Numbered from the stretch's first letter, positions 26,549 through 35,371 are shown. The stretch is 64,000 nucleotides of DNA from Hyphomicrobiaceae bacterium (GCA_022844275.1 JALHMB010000009.1:62001-126000), one strand, 5' to 3'. Numbers and translations: made by a program. Notes: generated by a model not told the origin, from the letters alone.

Positions 26549-27016
26549 TCACACCGCTCTGGGAGGCCGTTCGGAGGAAATTCGATGATCTGAAACGAGT
26601 TGGTTCGGTGGTCGTGGTTCCCAAGCGGGCTGTATGGGTTTCGGCACCCATTGCATCACCTTCGCGAGGCCGAGTGTCACGATGGGGTCATGTACATGGA
26701 TTTGACCCTGCTCGGGGTATCGGTCCGCGCCGGATATGGTCGGACCATTCACCTTGGCCGCAGGCGTGCTGGCATCACCGTCGAGATTGTCGTCATGGTG
26801 ATGATCATCGCCATCATCGTGGTGATGGTGATGTCCGAACTGCACGCCATCATGCTCATGGGCAAAGCCGGAGAATGAGCCCGCCATCGCATTGCCTGCC
26901 ATTAACGCAATCAACAGGACAGCGATCACCGGCCTCAGCGCGGTGAAAACTCGCCAACCCTGGTGACGTCGTGCCGAAAGCAAGTCGCAGACCTCCATCT
27001 GCTTGGTAGGTGGCAT
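26549..27016 (-). CDS. His/Asp-rich exported protein
   Basis: 155 residues (a later start is possible at about codon 7). Hydrophobic segment about 28-45 (PVIAVLLIALMAGNAMAG) then a run with at least fifteen His and many Asp (FGHHHHHDDGDDHHHDDNLDGD). A tail follows with QIHVHDPIVTLGL. No named family. It looks like a periplasmic metal (Ni/Co/Zn/Cu) buffer feeding the adjacent adaptor and the NicO-type exporter on either side. The gene starts 81 bases after the exporter's stop on the same strand. Confidence 0.65.
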   Translation of the reverse strand: MPPTKQMEVCDLLSARRHQGWRVFTALRPVIAVLLIALMAGNAMAGSFSGFAHEHDGVQFGHHHHHDDGDDHHHDDNLDGDASTPAAKVNGPTISGADRYPEQGQIHVHDPIVTLGLAKVMQWVPKPIQPAWEPRPPNQLVSDHRISSERPPRAV

Positions 27017-27097
27017 AGGCTGCCACCGCCGTCAATCCCCCCAACTTGGCTCGTTAACCATCGATTGCGACAAAGAAAAGACCGGATGTAGGAGAAC

Positions 27098-27808
27098 TCA
27101 TCGAAGCACATAGGTCAGCGTATAGAGGCCTATGGCAATGATCGCCGCCCCTGCCGTCCCCTGGAAAATACGCCCCCAGCGTTCAAACCCCGATACGTAG
27201 TTGCCGAGCGCCTTTCCGACGAAACACCGCGACAGGATGGCGGCCAGGGCAACAAGTCCAATGGTCGTCGCAATACCAAGTGTGAGAGCGACGAGGACCA
27301 GAGCGACCATTGCCGCCGTGCCCTGAATCCAGGCGAACCCAAGCACGGAGATCGTCAGCGGGCAGGGCAAAAGTCCGATCCCCGCGGTAATTGTACCCGT
27401 CCCGTGATCGTGGGAGCGACTTGGTCGGATACTCTGCCAGAGCATGATAACCCCGGCAAAGATGATCAGCCCATAGCCGAACACCGTGAACCACGGCGTG
27501 CCGCGACCGGAAATCGACGGACTCTGACCAATCACGAACGTCAATACGAGAAAGACGCAAAAGCCAGACACCACGTGCAGCAATGCTGCTGCAAGGGCGA
27601 CCCGAACGCCTGTTGATATGTTGCCGTAATTGCCAAGGAAGTACGCGGCCAGCGCGGCCTTGCCATGACCGGGCGTAAGCGCGTGTAGCGCGCCGAGAGC
27701 AAAAGCCAGTGCCAGGCCGCCGAGACCGCCCGCCCGCAATTCCGCCGCGAGACTGCGCACGATGGCGCCCTGCATCTGGGCGAGTTCGAGAAGGATCCAG
27801 TCGGGCAT
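27098..27808 (-). CDS. NicO/RcnA-like metal exporter
   Basis: 236 residues, six membrane helices. The family motif HALTPGHGKAALAAYFLG lies near residue 42, and TAGIGLLPCPLTISVLGFA near residue 140. The His and Gly-His-Gly-Lys residues of helix 2 line the Ni/Co path. A short RSRSHDHGT loop is between helices. Members export Ni or Co, or act in other metal contexts. Being in one direction with the His-rich protein and RND pair suggests one metal-efflux operon, first gene first. Confidence 0.85.
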   Translation of the reverse strand: MPDWILLELAQMQGAIVRSLAAELRAGGLGGLALAFALGALHALTPGHGKAALAAYFLGNYGNISTGVRVALAAALLHVVSGFCVFLVLTFVIGQSPSISGRGTPWFTVFGYGLIIFAGVIMLWQSIRPSRSHDHGTGTITAGIGLLPCPLTISVLGFAWIQGTAAMVALVLVALTLGIATTIGLVALAAILSRCFVGKALGNYVSGFERWGRIFQGTAGAAIIAIGLYTLTYVLR

Positions 27809-27880
27809 TGTCCGATCATCGCCTGGGATTTTGCATCGGCGGCTGGCCTGACCCGCGCCGACGGGCTAAAGCCTTACTCC

Positions 27881-28936
27881 ATGAACCACCATGCTGTCGT
27901 CCTAGCTCTTATCTCGGCTGCACTCTTCGGCATATCGACACCGGCAGCCAAGCTGCTCCTCGGCTCGGTCGATCCGATTATCCTCGCCGGGCTCCTCTAT
28001 TGCGGCGCAGGCATCGGCGTTGGTCTGTTGCGACGGGTGATGCGCGCGTCGATGTCCGACCAAGTGGCGGCGGAGGCATCGCTCCAACGTCATGACATGC
28101 CTTGGCTTGCCGGCGCCATCCTGGCCGGCGGCATCGCAGGACCCGTGCTGCTGATGGCTGGTCTTTCCAGCACTGATGCCTCGGCCGCCTCGCTCCTGCT
28201 GACGCTCGAAGGCGTGGCAACCGCCCTGCTCGCCTGGTTTGCCTTTCGCGAGAACTTCGATCGTCGCATCGCGATCGGCATGGCGTTTCTGGTCGGCGGC
28301 GCGCTTGTTCTGTCGTGGTCGGGTACGCCGTCCGTTGCCAATCTGATGGGGCCGGCTCTGATCGTGGGTGCCTGTATCGCCTGGGGGCTCGATAACAATC
28401 TGACGCGCAAGGTGTCGCTGGCCGATCCGCTCCAGATCGTGGAGATCAAGGGGCTTGTTGCCGGCCCGGTCAATCTCCTGCTCGGTCTGTTGATCGGAAG
28501 CAGCCTGCCTGAACTAAGTCCGATGCTCGTAGCGGGCTTCGTCGGCTTCGTCGGATATGGCATCAGCCTTGTCCTGTTCGTCCGCGCGCTCCGATATCTT
28601 GGTGCGGCGCGGACCGGCGCATACTTCTCGACTGCCCCTTTCCTCGGCGCGATAGCTGCGATCCTGCTGCTCGCCGAACCAATCACGATTCAGCTCGCTG
28701 CCGCCGGCGCCTTGATGGCGGTGGGCGTATGGCTGCACGTGACGGAAGTTCATGAACACGAGCATATCCACGAGCCGATGGCGCACGAGCATCAGCATGT
28801 GCACGACGAGCACCACCAGCACGTACACGGCCCCGACGATCCTCCCGGAGAGCCTCATACACACTGGCATCGTCACGAGCGACTGACGCACAAGCATCCG
28901 CACGTCCCCGACATGCATCATATGCACGGGCACTGA
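27881..28936 (+). CDS. EamA/DMT-family transporter with a 65-residue His-rich tail
   Basis: 351 residues. Ten membrane helices in two EamA repeats (LISAALFGISTPAAKLLLG start; second repeat from MGPALIVGACIAWGLDNNL). The C-terminal about 65 residues hold around 25 His in short H-x-H units (HEHEHIHEP, HEHQHVHDEHHQHVHG and HMHGH). DMT transporters carry metabolites outward; here the tail and neighbours suggest divalent or copper metal transport. It is divergent from the NicO-type gene, with 72 bases between, so the two probably share regulation. Confidence 0.85.
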   Translation: MNHHAVVLALISAALFGISTPAAKLLLGSVDPIILAGLLYCGAGIGVGLLRRVMRASMSDQVAAEASLQRHDMPWLAGAILAGGIAGPVLLMAGLSSTDASAASLLLTLEGVATALLAWFAFRENFDRRIAIGMAFLVGGALVLSWSGTPSVANLMGPALIVGACIAWGLDNNLTRKVSLADPLQIVEIKGLVAGPVNLLLGLLIGSSLPELSPMLVAGFVGFVGYGISLVLFVRALRYLGAARTGAYFSTAPFLGAIAAILLLAEPITIQLAAAGALMAVGVWLHVTEVHEHEHIHEPMAHEHQHVHDEHHQHVHGPDDPPGEPHTHWHRHERLTHKHPHVPDMHHMHGH

Positions 28937-29244
28937 CTTGGCTCCCACCGCATACGATCGACAGCCAATTGCACGACGCTAATGTCGTCGCCGTCTTCGT
29001 CGAAGGCTATCGAGCTTAGGTTATTCAGGCGAAAGGTGGGGCAGCTTTTGTACGCCGGTCGCGACGCGTGGAACTCGACAATGCGATCGGGATCGCCGAG
29101 TGAATCGATAGACGGACGTGCTCGGCGGCAGGAATATCGCTGCCGACTACAGGCACGTCGATGTCTCTATTTGGCATCGACCACCATGCGGCGATCAGTG
29201 CTATCAGCGAGCGGGCGGCGGGATTTTCCAAAGGGCCGGTCAGG
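28937..29244. other. intergenic before the metallo-hydrolase gene, no gene supported
   Basis: About 308 bases. Plus- and minus-strand frames are open over parts of it, including an upstream extension of the hydrolase frame (ATG 29161), but none has a family match. It probably contains the hydrolase promoter. Confidence 0.35.
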
Positions 29245-30156
29245 ATGAGAAGCGTCTCTGTCGCAATCGGCCTATTGGGCCTGTCGCTCTGCGGGCCAGC
29301 GCGTGCGCTGGAGACTGTCAAAGTCACGGACGGGATATACGCCTTCGTCGGCGAGAAAACGCAGCGCTCGCCGCTTAACCTAGGGAACAACGCGACTTTC
29401 GGCCTTGTCGTAACGACAGGCGGAGCCTTGCTGATCGATCCGGGAGGCTCTTGGAAGGGCGCCGCCGCGCTGCACGCTGCGATTCGGAAAGTGACCGACC
29501 AGCCCGTGCGCTACGTCGTCAATACCGGTGGGCAGGATCATCGCTGGCTCGGCAATGGCTATTGGCACAAGCAGGGCGCGGTGATTATCGCCGCGACGAC
29601 GGCTATCGCTGACCAGCAGGCGCGCGGATCCCTTCAGCTATCGATGCTGCACCAATTGTTAGGCGGAGAGTTGGCAGGGACGGAACCTCGCTATGCGGAA
29701 ATCGCCTTCGAGCGATCACACACATTCCAACTCGGCTCGGTAGTGGTCGAAGTGCGGCACGTGGGCCCCGCTCATACACCCGGCGACAGTTTCGTATGGC
29801 TACCCTCAAAGGGGGTCGTCTTTACAGGTGATGTAGTCTACGTCGAGCGCGTGCTTGGTGTCATCGACGTTTCGAGAACGAAGTCATGGCTGGCCGCGTT
29901 CGAAGCTATCGCAGCGTTGCAGCCGACATACGTTGTGCCGGGACACGGTGCACCGACAAGGCTGGACCGCGCCCAGGCCGATACATATGACTACTTGGTC
30001 AACCTCCGAGGCCGCATGCGCGCTCACATCGACGCCGGCGCCGACATCATCGGAGCACCCAACGTCGACCAAACACAATTCGCGTACCTAGAGCAATTCG
30101 CAGCTCTGGCCCGACGAAATGCGCAGGCGGTGTTTGCAGAGATGGAGTTCGAGTAA
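29245..30156 (+). CDS. exported metallo-beta-lactamase-fold hydrolase with altered metal motif
   Basis: 303 residues from ATG 29245; the 5' extension is unlikely because the signal peptide (MRSVSVAIGLLGLSLCGPARA) starts here. Mature part: ALLIDPGG, then VRYVVNTGGQDHRWLGNGY where the family normally has HxHxDH, then VGPAHTPGDSFVWLP, VFTGDVVYVE and VVPGHGAPT. So ligands equivalent to His196, Asp221 and His263 remain while the first two His are Gly and Gln. Related proteins occur in quinoprotein/sulfur loci (SoxH-like). It may bind one metal or be a non-hydrolytic homologue. Confidence 0.85.
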   Translation: MRSVSVAIGLLGLSLCGPARALETVKVTDGIYAFVGEKTQRSPLNLGNNATFGLVVTTGGALLIDPGGSWKGAAALHAAIRKVTDQPVRYVVNTGGQDHRWLGNGYWHKQGAVIIAATTAIADQQARGSLQLSMLHQLLGGELAGTEPRYAEIAFERSHTFQLGSVVVEVRHVGPAHTPGDSFVWLPSKGVVFTGDVVYVERVLGVIDVSRTKSWLAAFEAIAALQPTYVVPGHGAPTRLDRAQADTYDYLVNLRGRMRAHIDAGADIIGAPNVDQTQFAYLEQFAALARRNAQAVFAEMEFE

Positions 30157-30302
30157 CAGGTACGGAGATCATCACGTCCGCTGATTGACGAAATGCGTCG
30201 AACGCACTTGGCGTTTTTCGAGAAGTCTCTCAAGCGGGCAATGTAGACCCGGGCCTCGGCGACCGTGTTCTCGATTGGGAAGAGCATTGAGCAGGCGGCC
30301 AT

Positions 30303-31253
30303 TCAGATTTTGGCCCCACGCTTCGTCGATGCCTTGGCTGCGAGGGCATCGAGAAGCCTGCGATCCTCCGCCGCCTCGGAGAGAAGCCAACTCCGGAAGG
30401 TCACAATCTTCGGCAGCTCCACAGTCGCCTCCGGTGCCACAATCCAGTAGGCCGTGGTCAATGGCAGCGACACCGGAAGCGGCGCAATGAGCCGCTTGTT
30501 GATCAGATCCCACGCAGCCAGCGTGGAGCGCGCAAGCCCGATACCCTGACCATTGATCGCCGCATCAATCACCATACTCGCTCGATTGAGCACGACACCT
30601 TGCAGGGACTTCGGTGCCTTGACCTGCGCGGCATCAAACCATCGCTTCCAGCCGCTGTGATCGTCGAGATGAAGAAGCGGCAGATGCAGAACTTCTGCCG
30701 GCGTTAGCTTGCTTGTCTTCCTGCGCAAGAGCGAGGGGCTGCAGACGGCAAACAGAGTCTCTGTTGCAAGCCGTTCTCCGGCGAGACCTTGCCAACTCGC
30801 CTCGCCGACTCCATGCCGCACGGCCATGTCGACGTCTTCGCGTGCGAAATCGACATGGTGCAAGTTGGCCGACACGCGCAGGTCGATCCCGGGATGCATC
30901 TCTCCAAAACGGCCGAGCCGGTGCACCAGCCACTTCGCAGCAAAGTCCGGCGACGTGCTGACGGTGAGCACGCCGGAAGACTGCCGCTGCGTGAGGCGGG
31001 CTGTCCCGAGCGCGATGCGATCGAACGCGTCGCGGACAACATTGAGGTACTCACGGCCCGCGTCAGTGATGACGAGACGCTGGCGTTCACGGTTGAAAAG
31101 CTTGAACCCGATTTCCGCCTCTAGGGCCTTCACCTGGTGGCTGACAGCTCCCTGGGTGACGAACAACTCTTCGGCTGCCCGCGTGAAGCTCTCGTGGCGC
31201 GCGGCGGCCTCGAAAGCTTTCAGTGCATTGAGCGACGGGAGGCGGCGCAGCAT
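30303..31253 (-). CDS. LysR-type regulator, GcvA-like subgroup
   Basis: 316 residues from the ATG at 31253; the open frame extends 129 codons further, but family starts align with MLRRLPSLNALKAFEAAARH. The winged helix-turn-helix (SFTRAAEELFVTQGAVSHQVKALE) is followed by an effector domain with LTVSTSPDFAAKWLVHRL and DIDMAVRHGVG-like DVDMAVRHGVG. Its 5' end is 121 bases from the DUF1127 gene reading the other way. It probably controls the DUF1127/ATP-grasp/FetAB transcript, but the signal is unknown. Confidence 0.9.
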   Translation of the reverse strand: MLRRLPSLNALKAFEAAARHESFTRAAEELFVTQGAVSHQVKALEAEIGFKLFNRERQRLVITDAGREYLNVVRDAFDRIALGTARLTQRQSSGVLTVSTSPDFAAKWLVHRLGRFGEMHPGIDLRVSANLHHVDFAREDVDMAVRHGVGEASWQGLAGERLATETLFAVCSPSLLRRKTSKLTPAEVLHLPLLHLDDHSGWKRWFDAAQVKAPKSLQGVVLNRASMVIDAAINGQGIGLARSTLAAWDLINKRLIAPLPVSLPLTTAYWIVAPEATVELPKIVTFRSWLLSEAAEDRRLLDALAAKASTKRGAKI

Positions 31254-31374
31254 GAGAGCACCAGGAACATCATGAGAAAAGCTCAGGCAGGGTAGAGAAA
31301 CGATGCTTTGCCGGCAAGCCCTGGCCGCCGCTACATGCGTACTCACAAACAGAAACCGAAAGAAAGTGATGATC

Positions 31375-31605
31375 ATGAGCACACATACTTTGGAGGCCTT
31401 TCCCTCATCTGCCCCGCGTGCTGCAGACGGCCCGCCAGTCTCAGGAATTGCTTGGTGGTGGCTGAAGGCAATTGATCGCATCCGCATCCGAAACCGCAGA
31501 CGCCGGGAACTGAGGGATCTAGTTGCCCTCAACGATCGACTACTCGCCGATATCGGCATCACGCGCGAGCAAGCGGACGCAGCGAGGAAGGCCTGCTGGA
31601 TCTGA
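31375..31605 (+). CDS. DUF1127 small protein
   Basis: 76 residues; start at ATG 31375 (ATGs at 31366 and 31369 are alternatives). The C-terminal half is the DUF1127 motif RRRRELRDLVALNDRLLADIGITREQADAA. Small DUF1127 proteins act in RNA turnover and phosphate or stress physiology in Agrobacterium-like bacteria. It is divergent from the LysR gene, first in a run of five genes on the plus strand. Confidence 0.85.
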   Translation: MSTHTLEAFPSSAPRAADGPPVSGIAWWWLKAIDRIRIRNRRRRELRDLVALNDRLLADIGITREQADAARKACWI

Positions 31606-31669
31606 TTATCCGCCACGGAGGCCAAAGAATTAAGACGCACTCGCAGCTCCAGCCGGGAGGATGAGGCCT

Positions 31670-31933
31670 ATGAGCACCTCGATCGTATCGCCCTTGGGTC
31701 GTCGCGCCGCACCACGCCGGCATACCCGAAGATCGCGGAGCTTCGGGTCTTGGCTTCTTGTCCTGGTCGAGGGCGTGGTCGAGGCATACACGGCGCGCAA
31801 GCATTACCATAGACTGGCGGATAAGGGCTTGAGGCCAGAGATGGCGCTCCGCATTGCGTTCGATTTGCACGGCGCGAAGGACCGTCAACCTCGACCTACA
31901 GCCTTATCTGCGAAGATGGAGCAAGACCAATGA
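31670..31933 (+). CDS. small basic protein of unknown function
   Basis: 87 residues from the ATG at 31670 with GGAGG nine bases upstream; ATG 31661 is too close to that site. Arg-rich N-terminus (RRAAPRRHTRRSRSFG) and an amphipathic stretch (SWLLVLVEGVVEAYTARKHYHRLADKG). Not a family I recognise; tone and position recall DUF1127 partners. The stop overlaps the next start as ATGA, so it is coupled to the ATP-grasp gene. Confidence 0.6.
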   Translation: MSTSIVSPLGRRAAPRRHTRRSRSFGSWLLVLVEGVVEAYTARKHYHRLADKGLRPEMALRIAFDLHGAKDRQPRPTALSAKMEQDQ

Positions 31934-33003
31934 GCACACGGGCACAAAGGGTAGCGATACTCTTTCCTGCCGACAGCAGTCTGTTGCTCGCGACTAGTCT
32001 CGAGCGGTCCAGGTTCGCGGAGACTGCCGCAACACTGCGTGCGACCGGGATCGAGGTCGTCGCAGCACCCTACGCCGATGAAATCGCGAACGACGTGCGC
32101 GAGCGCCTGTCCACCGTCGACGGCGTTCTCGTGTGGTTCAATCCAATCGAGCGCGGCCGCGACAGGACTGCCCTCAATGCGATGCTCAGAGAGGTTGCCT
32201 CCCAGGGAGCCTTCGTCAGCGCGCATCCCGACGTCATCGATCGGATCGGTACCAAGGAGGTGCTCTATCGCACGCGATCAATGGGATGGGGCTGCGATAC
32301 CGGCCTTTACGAGAGCGCCGACGCTATGCGGTCGGGACTGCCCGCAAGTCTCCGCAGCTCGGGCAAGCGTGTGTTGAAGCAGATCCGCGGACAGAGTGGC
32401 GACGGCATCTGGCTCGTGGCACCTGCAGATGACCGGGGCGTTCCGATCACCGCCCCCGCCGGTGACGCGTTGCTACGAGTCCGGCATGCCAAACGCGGCA
32501 GCTCAGAAGAGGTGTTGACCCTGGATGCATTTCTCACGCGATGCAGCGGCTATTACACGGCTGCAGGTGGAATGATCGATCAGGCTTATCAATCGCGCCT
32601 GCCCGACGGTATGGTGCGCTGCTACCTGGTCGGGGATCGCGTCGCGGGCTTCGGCGAGCAGCTCATCAATGCACTTCATCCAGCAGCACCTGGGGCGGCT
32701 GCTCACACCGCACCCGAGCCCGGACCGCGCCTCTACTATCCGCCCACCCGGGCGGACTTCCAGAGGCTGAAGGACATGCTGGAGGAGCAATGGCTGGATG
32801 AGCTTTGCGCCGCCGTCGGGATTGAGAAGCGTGACCTACCGCTTCTTTGGGATGCCGATTTCCTCTACGGGGCCAAGGATGCCGATGGAGCCGACACCTA
32901 TGTCCTGTGCGAGATCAACGTCAGCTCGGTCTACCCGTTTCCCGACGACGCGCTTGTGCCTCTTGCGATGGCGACGCAGACGCGACTGGCTGAACGTCGC
33001 TGA
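31930..33003 (+). CDS. Cj0069-family ATP-grasp-like protein
   Basis: 357 residues, start coupled (ATGA) to the previous gene. A start like RVAILFPADSSLL, a lid region GKRVLKQIRGQSGDGIWLV with Lys/Gly typical of ATP-grasp nucleotide binding, and a Mg-site-like CEINVSSVYPFPDDAL near the end. The pattern matches the Cj0069 family, ATP-grasp proteins of unknown substrate. It lies 50 bases ahead of a FetAB-like exporter, so it may make a peptide-like ligand or modify a molecule linked to metal export. Confidence 0.8.
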   Translation: MSTRAQRVAILFPADSSLLLATSLERSRFAETAATLRATGIEVVAAPYADEIANDVRERLSTVDGVLVWFNPIERGRDRTALNAMLREVASQGAFVSAHPDVIDRIGTKEVLYRTRSMGWGCDTGLYESADAMRSGLPASLRSSGKRVLKQIRGQSGDGIWLVAPADDRGVPITAPAGDALLRVRHAKRGSSEEVLTLDAFLTRCSGYYTAAGGMIDQAYQSRLPDGMVRCYLVGDRVAGFGEQLINALHPAAPGAAAHTAPEPGPRLYYPPTRADFQRLKDMLEEQWLDELCAAVGIEKRDLPLLWDADFLYGAKDADGADTYVLCEINVSSVYPFPDDALVPLAMATQTRLAERR

Positions 33004-33052
33004 CGCCGCGGGTCGGCAGTGGATCGCCAGAAGTCCGGCTGCCTGAAGGGAC

Positions 33053-33667
33053 ATGCGTGTGCCATTGCTGCGGGTCGATCGGCTCGAGACCGCCCTCATC
33101 GGCCCCTTGAGCTTCGAGGTTGCCGAGGGCGAGTGCGTGGCGCTGATGGGAGCGTCGGGCGCGGGCAAGTCGCTGCTCTTGCGCGCCATCGTCGATCTGG
33201 ACCCGAGCGGGGGCGCGGTCACCCTCGGCGGCCTTGACCGCGGCAGCATAGCAGCGAGCGACTGGCGCAAGCAGGTGGCGCTCGTGCCCGCGGAGTCCGG
33301 ATGGTGGAGCGATCGAGTCGGCGATCACTTTCCGCCCCACGCGGGTGTGGATGACTTACTCGACGAACTTGCACTTGCCGGGGCGCTAAACTGGGAGGTG
33401 GCGCGTCTTTCGACTGGAGAGCGACAGCGACTGGCAATCGCACGCGCCCTGTGCAGAAACCCCAAGGCCCTCCTGCTCGATGAGCCGACAGCATCACTCG
33501 ACGAGGCCGCAACTCAGAGGGTCGAGAGCCTAGTCACCCGTTGCGGGCAGTCGGGGCTGGCCGTGCTGATGGTGACACACGACCGCCGGCAGGGCGAGCG
33601 CATGGCAAGGCGGATCCTGCACATGGTCGAAGGTCGCCTTCAGGAAGATGCGGGTCCGGTCGCATGA
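33053..33667 (+). CDS. fetA: ABC transporter ATPase, FetA/YbbL-like
   Basis: 204 residues, a complete ATPase: Walker A GASGAGKSLLLRAI near residue 35, Q-loop region KQVALVPAESGWW, signature LSTGERQRLAIARAL near residue 120, Walker B ALLLDEP, then VTHD. Length and sequence fit FetA, whose partner FetB is the UPF0014 permease that follows with an ATGA overlap. In E. coli FetAB exports iron and protects against peroxide. Confidence 0.88.
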   Translation: MRVPLLRVDRLETALIGPLSFEVAEGECVALMGASGAGKSLLLRAIVDLDPSGGAVTLGGLDRGSIAASDWRKQVALVPAESGWWSDRVGDHFPPHAGVDDLLDELALAGALNWEVARLSTGERQRLAIARALCRNPKALLLDEPTASLDEAATQRVESLVTRCGQSGLAVLMVTHDRRQGERMARRILHMVEGRLQEDAGPVA

Positions 33668-34470
33668 GCCCATACATACCGCTCACGACGGTCGATCTTG
33701 CACTGGCGGCGGTCTTTCTCATTCTCAACGCGCTCTTCTCCATCCTGCTACAGCTCCGGCTGGAGCGTCAGCTCGTCGTTTCTGCGCTACGGCTGGTCGT
33801 CCAGTTGCTCCTCGTCGGACTGGTGCTGAAGACCATCTTCACCCAGGCCTCGCCTTGGCTCACCCTGCTCGCGGCCTCCGTCATGGTCGCCTTCGCCGGT
33901 CGCGAGATTTGGGCTCGCCAGGATCGTCGCTTGCAGGGCCTATGGGGTATCGGCCTCGGCGGCGCAGCGATGCTGCTTGCCGGGACGCTGATCACAGTGT
34001 TCGCGCTGACAGCGCAGATCAGGCCGGAGCCCTGGTGGTCGCCGCAGTATGCGCTGCCGCTGTTCGGCATGATCCTCGGCAATACAATGACCGGCGTGAG
34101 CCTCGGCCTCGATACCCTGCACACAGCGATGCACCGTGAGCGGGCTGCCATTGAGGCGAAGCTGCTGCTCGGCAGCACAAGATGGGAGGCCGTTTCGACA
34201 TCGCTCCTGCAGGCTGTCCGCAGCGGCTTCACACCGATCATCAACTCGATGGCGGCGACCGGCGTCGTCTCACTGCCCGGCATGATGACGGGGCAGATCC
34301 TCTCCGGCGTCGACCCGCAGGAGGCCGTCAAGTACCAGATCCTGATCACTCTTCTTATCGGTGGCGCTACGGGGCTCGGCGTGCTCGCCGCCACGCTTGC
34401 CAGCGTCTGGCGTCTGACCGACAGTCGCGACCGGTTGCGCCTCGATCGGCTGGCGCCGCCCTCGGCGTGA
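33664..34470 (+). CDS. fetB: FetB-like (UPF0014) ABC permease
   Basis: 268 residues from the ATG at 33664, which overlaps the fetA stop; an upstream extension lies within fetA. About seven membrane helices, with the UPF0014 blocks RLVVQLLLVGLVLKTIF, YALPLFGMILGNTMTGVSLGLD, and LLGSTRWEA then GFTPIINSMAATGVVSLPGMMTGQIL. This is an integral membrane exporter, likely for iron. Last gene of the operon that starts with DUF1127. Confidence 0.92.
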   Translation: MSPYIPLTTVDLALAAVFLILNALFSILLQLRLERQLVVSALRLVVQLLLVGLVLKTIFTQASPWLTLLAASVMVAFAGREIWARQDRRLQGLWGIGLGGAAMLLAGTLITVFALTAQIRPEPWWSPQYALPLFGMILGNTMTGVSLGLDTLHTAMHRERAAIEAKLLLGSTRWEAVSTSLLQAVRSGFTPIINSMAATGVVSLPGMMTGQILSGVDPQEAVKYQILITLLIGGATGLGVLAATLASVWRLTDSRDRLRLDRLAPPSA

Positions 34471-34804
34471 CCACCAAGGCAGGAAAAGATAACTCGTCAC
34501 GGCTCTCATCGATCCGATAACTGACTACGGCCGAAGGTGTGAATTTGAGCGACGCGGCCAGCGCGGATTGTACGACCGCAGCCGGGGCGATCTCGTCGGT
34601 GCCAGACAACTATGGCATGGGTCTCGGCTTTCAGTGACTTCGTCTCGGCTTTTGGTGGACTGTTGCCGAGGCGGCGGTACTAGAGAGTGGTAGCTCTCGC
34701 TCGGGCAGAAGCGGCGTGTGCTGTGTCATGAGCCAATGCGTTGGTTGTCACGCCGGCTATCGGCTCAAGTAGCCGCGGGCCGCGCACGTGCCCGCGGTGG
34801 ACAT
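34471..34804. other. intergenic between fetB and a Met-rich gene; IS-like repeats only
   Basis: About 334 bases. No gene is supported. A minus-strand frame over 34367-34609 is open but ends in fetB. It contains the pair of 20-bp repeats listed separately. Confidence 0.4.
34621..34661. repeat. two imperfect 20-bp direct repeats, IS21-like end
   Basis: GTCTCGGCTTTCAGTGACTT at 34621-34640 and GTCTCGGCTTTTGGTGGACT at 34642-34661, a 21-base period with three or four mismatches. Multiple subterminal repeats of this length are typical of IS21-family ends. No transposase remains beside it, so this is at most a scar. Confidence 0.4.
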
Positions 34805-35371
34805 TTAGTGGCGGTGCCCTTGCATGACGCCGTTTCGCATCATGTTCTCGTGTGCAGCGGCCATCCCACGCTTTACGAGATCGCTCACTTCGCCGGCGTG
34901 CTTCTGGAGTGCTGCAACCGTCTCCGGATCGGAGGAGGTCTGAACCACCACGATGCCTTTCGCCGTCGCCTCGTGCGTGGTCGTGATCTTATCCTTGTTT
35001 CGGAAGATGATCTGGAGCGTCGGGCTTTGGATCGGCAATTTGGGATCGCGACCTTCCTTGACGCGCTCGTGCATCCCGACGACGTGGCTCACGATCGTCG
35101 CCGCCAGTTCCGGGTCATCTGATTCGGTGACGGTGCGGATGCCATTCGGAAGGTTGGTCACCGTGCGCCGGATCTTGTCGTGCTCCATGAACATGTCATG
35201 GATTTCGCCGCGCTCGGTCATCGTTGCCGTGCCGTGTCCCATGCCCATCATGCCCATACCCATCGGACCTTGGCCAAAGCCGGGCCCATGCTGGGCATAT
35301 GCATAGACGCCTGCGCCACCGAGAGCAGCGATCAGCGTTCCGACTCCGAGAAGTTTGGTTCCTAAGCGCAC
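34805..35371 (-). CDS. exported Met-rich protein of unknown function
   Basis: 188 residues. Signal peptide MRLGTKLLGVGTLIAALGG, with cleavage near AYAQ. A short Met/Gly/His stretch follows (GQGPMGMGMMGMGHG), then an about 130-residue helical domain (EIHDMFMEHDKIRRTVTNLP, PELAATIVSHVVGMHERVKEG) ending MMRNGVMQGHRH. No named family recognised; the pattern recurs in copper/silver loci. The Met-rich motif and His tail suggest Cu(I) binding in the periplasm. Nearby is a Spy-like gene with the same signal-peptide end (AQxGPGFG), so the two are related or co-selected. Confidence 0.75.
   Translation of the reverse strand: MRLGTKLLGVGTLIAALGGAGVYAYAQHGPGFGQGPMGMGMMGMGHGTATMTERGEIHDMFMEHDKIRRTVTNLPNGIRTVTESDDPELAATIVSHVVGMHERVKEGRDPKLPIQSPTLQIIFRNKDKITTTHEATAKGIVVVQTSSDPETVAALQKHAGEVSDLVKRGMAAAHENMMRNGVMQGHRH

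Noticed and set aside
30303-31640. 445-residue version of the LysR protein
   Set aside because: The first 129 residues do not resemble a regulator and overlap the divergent DUF1127 gene; the start at 31253 fits the family.
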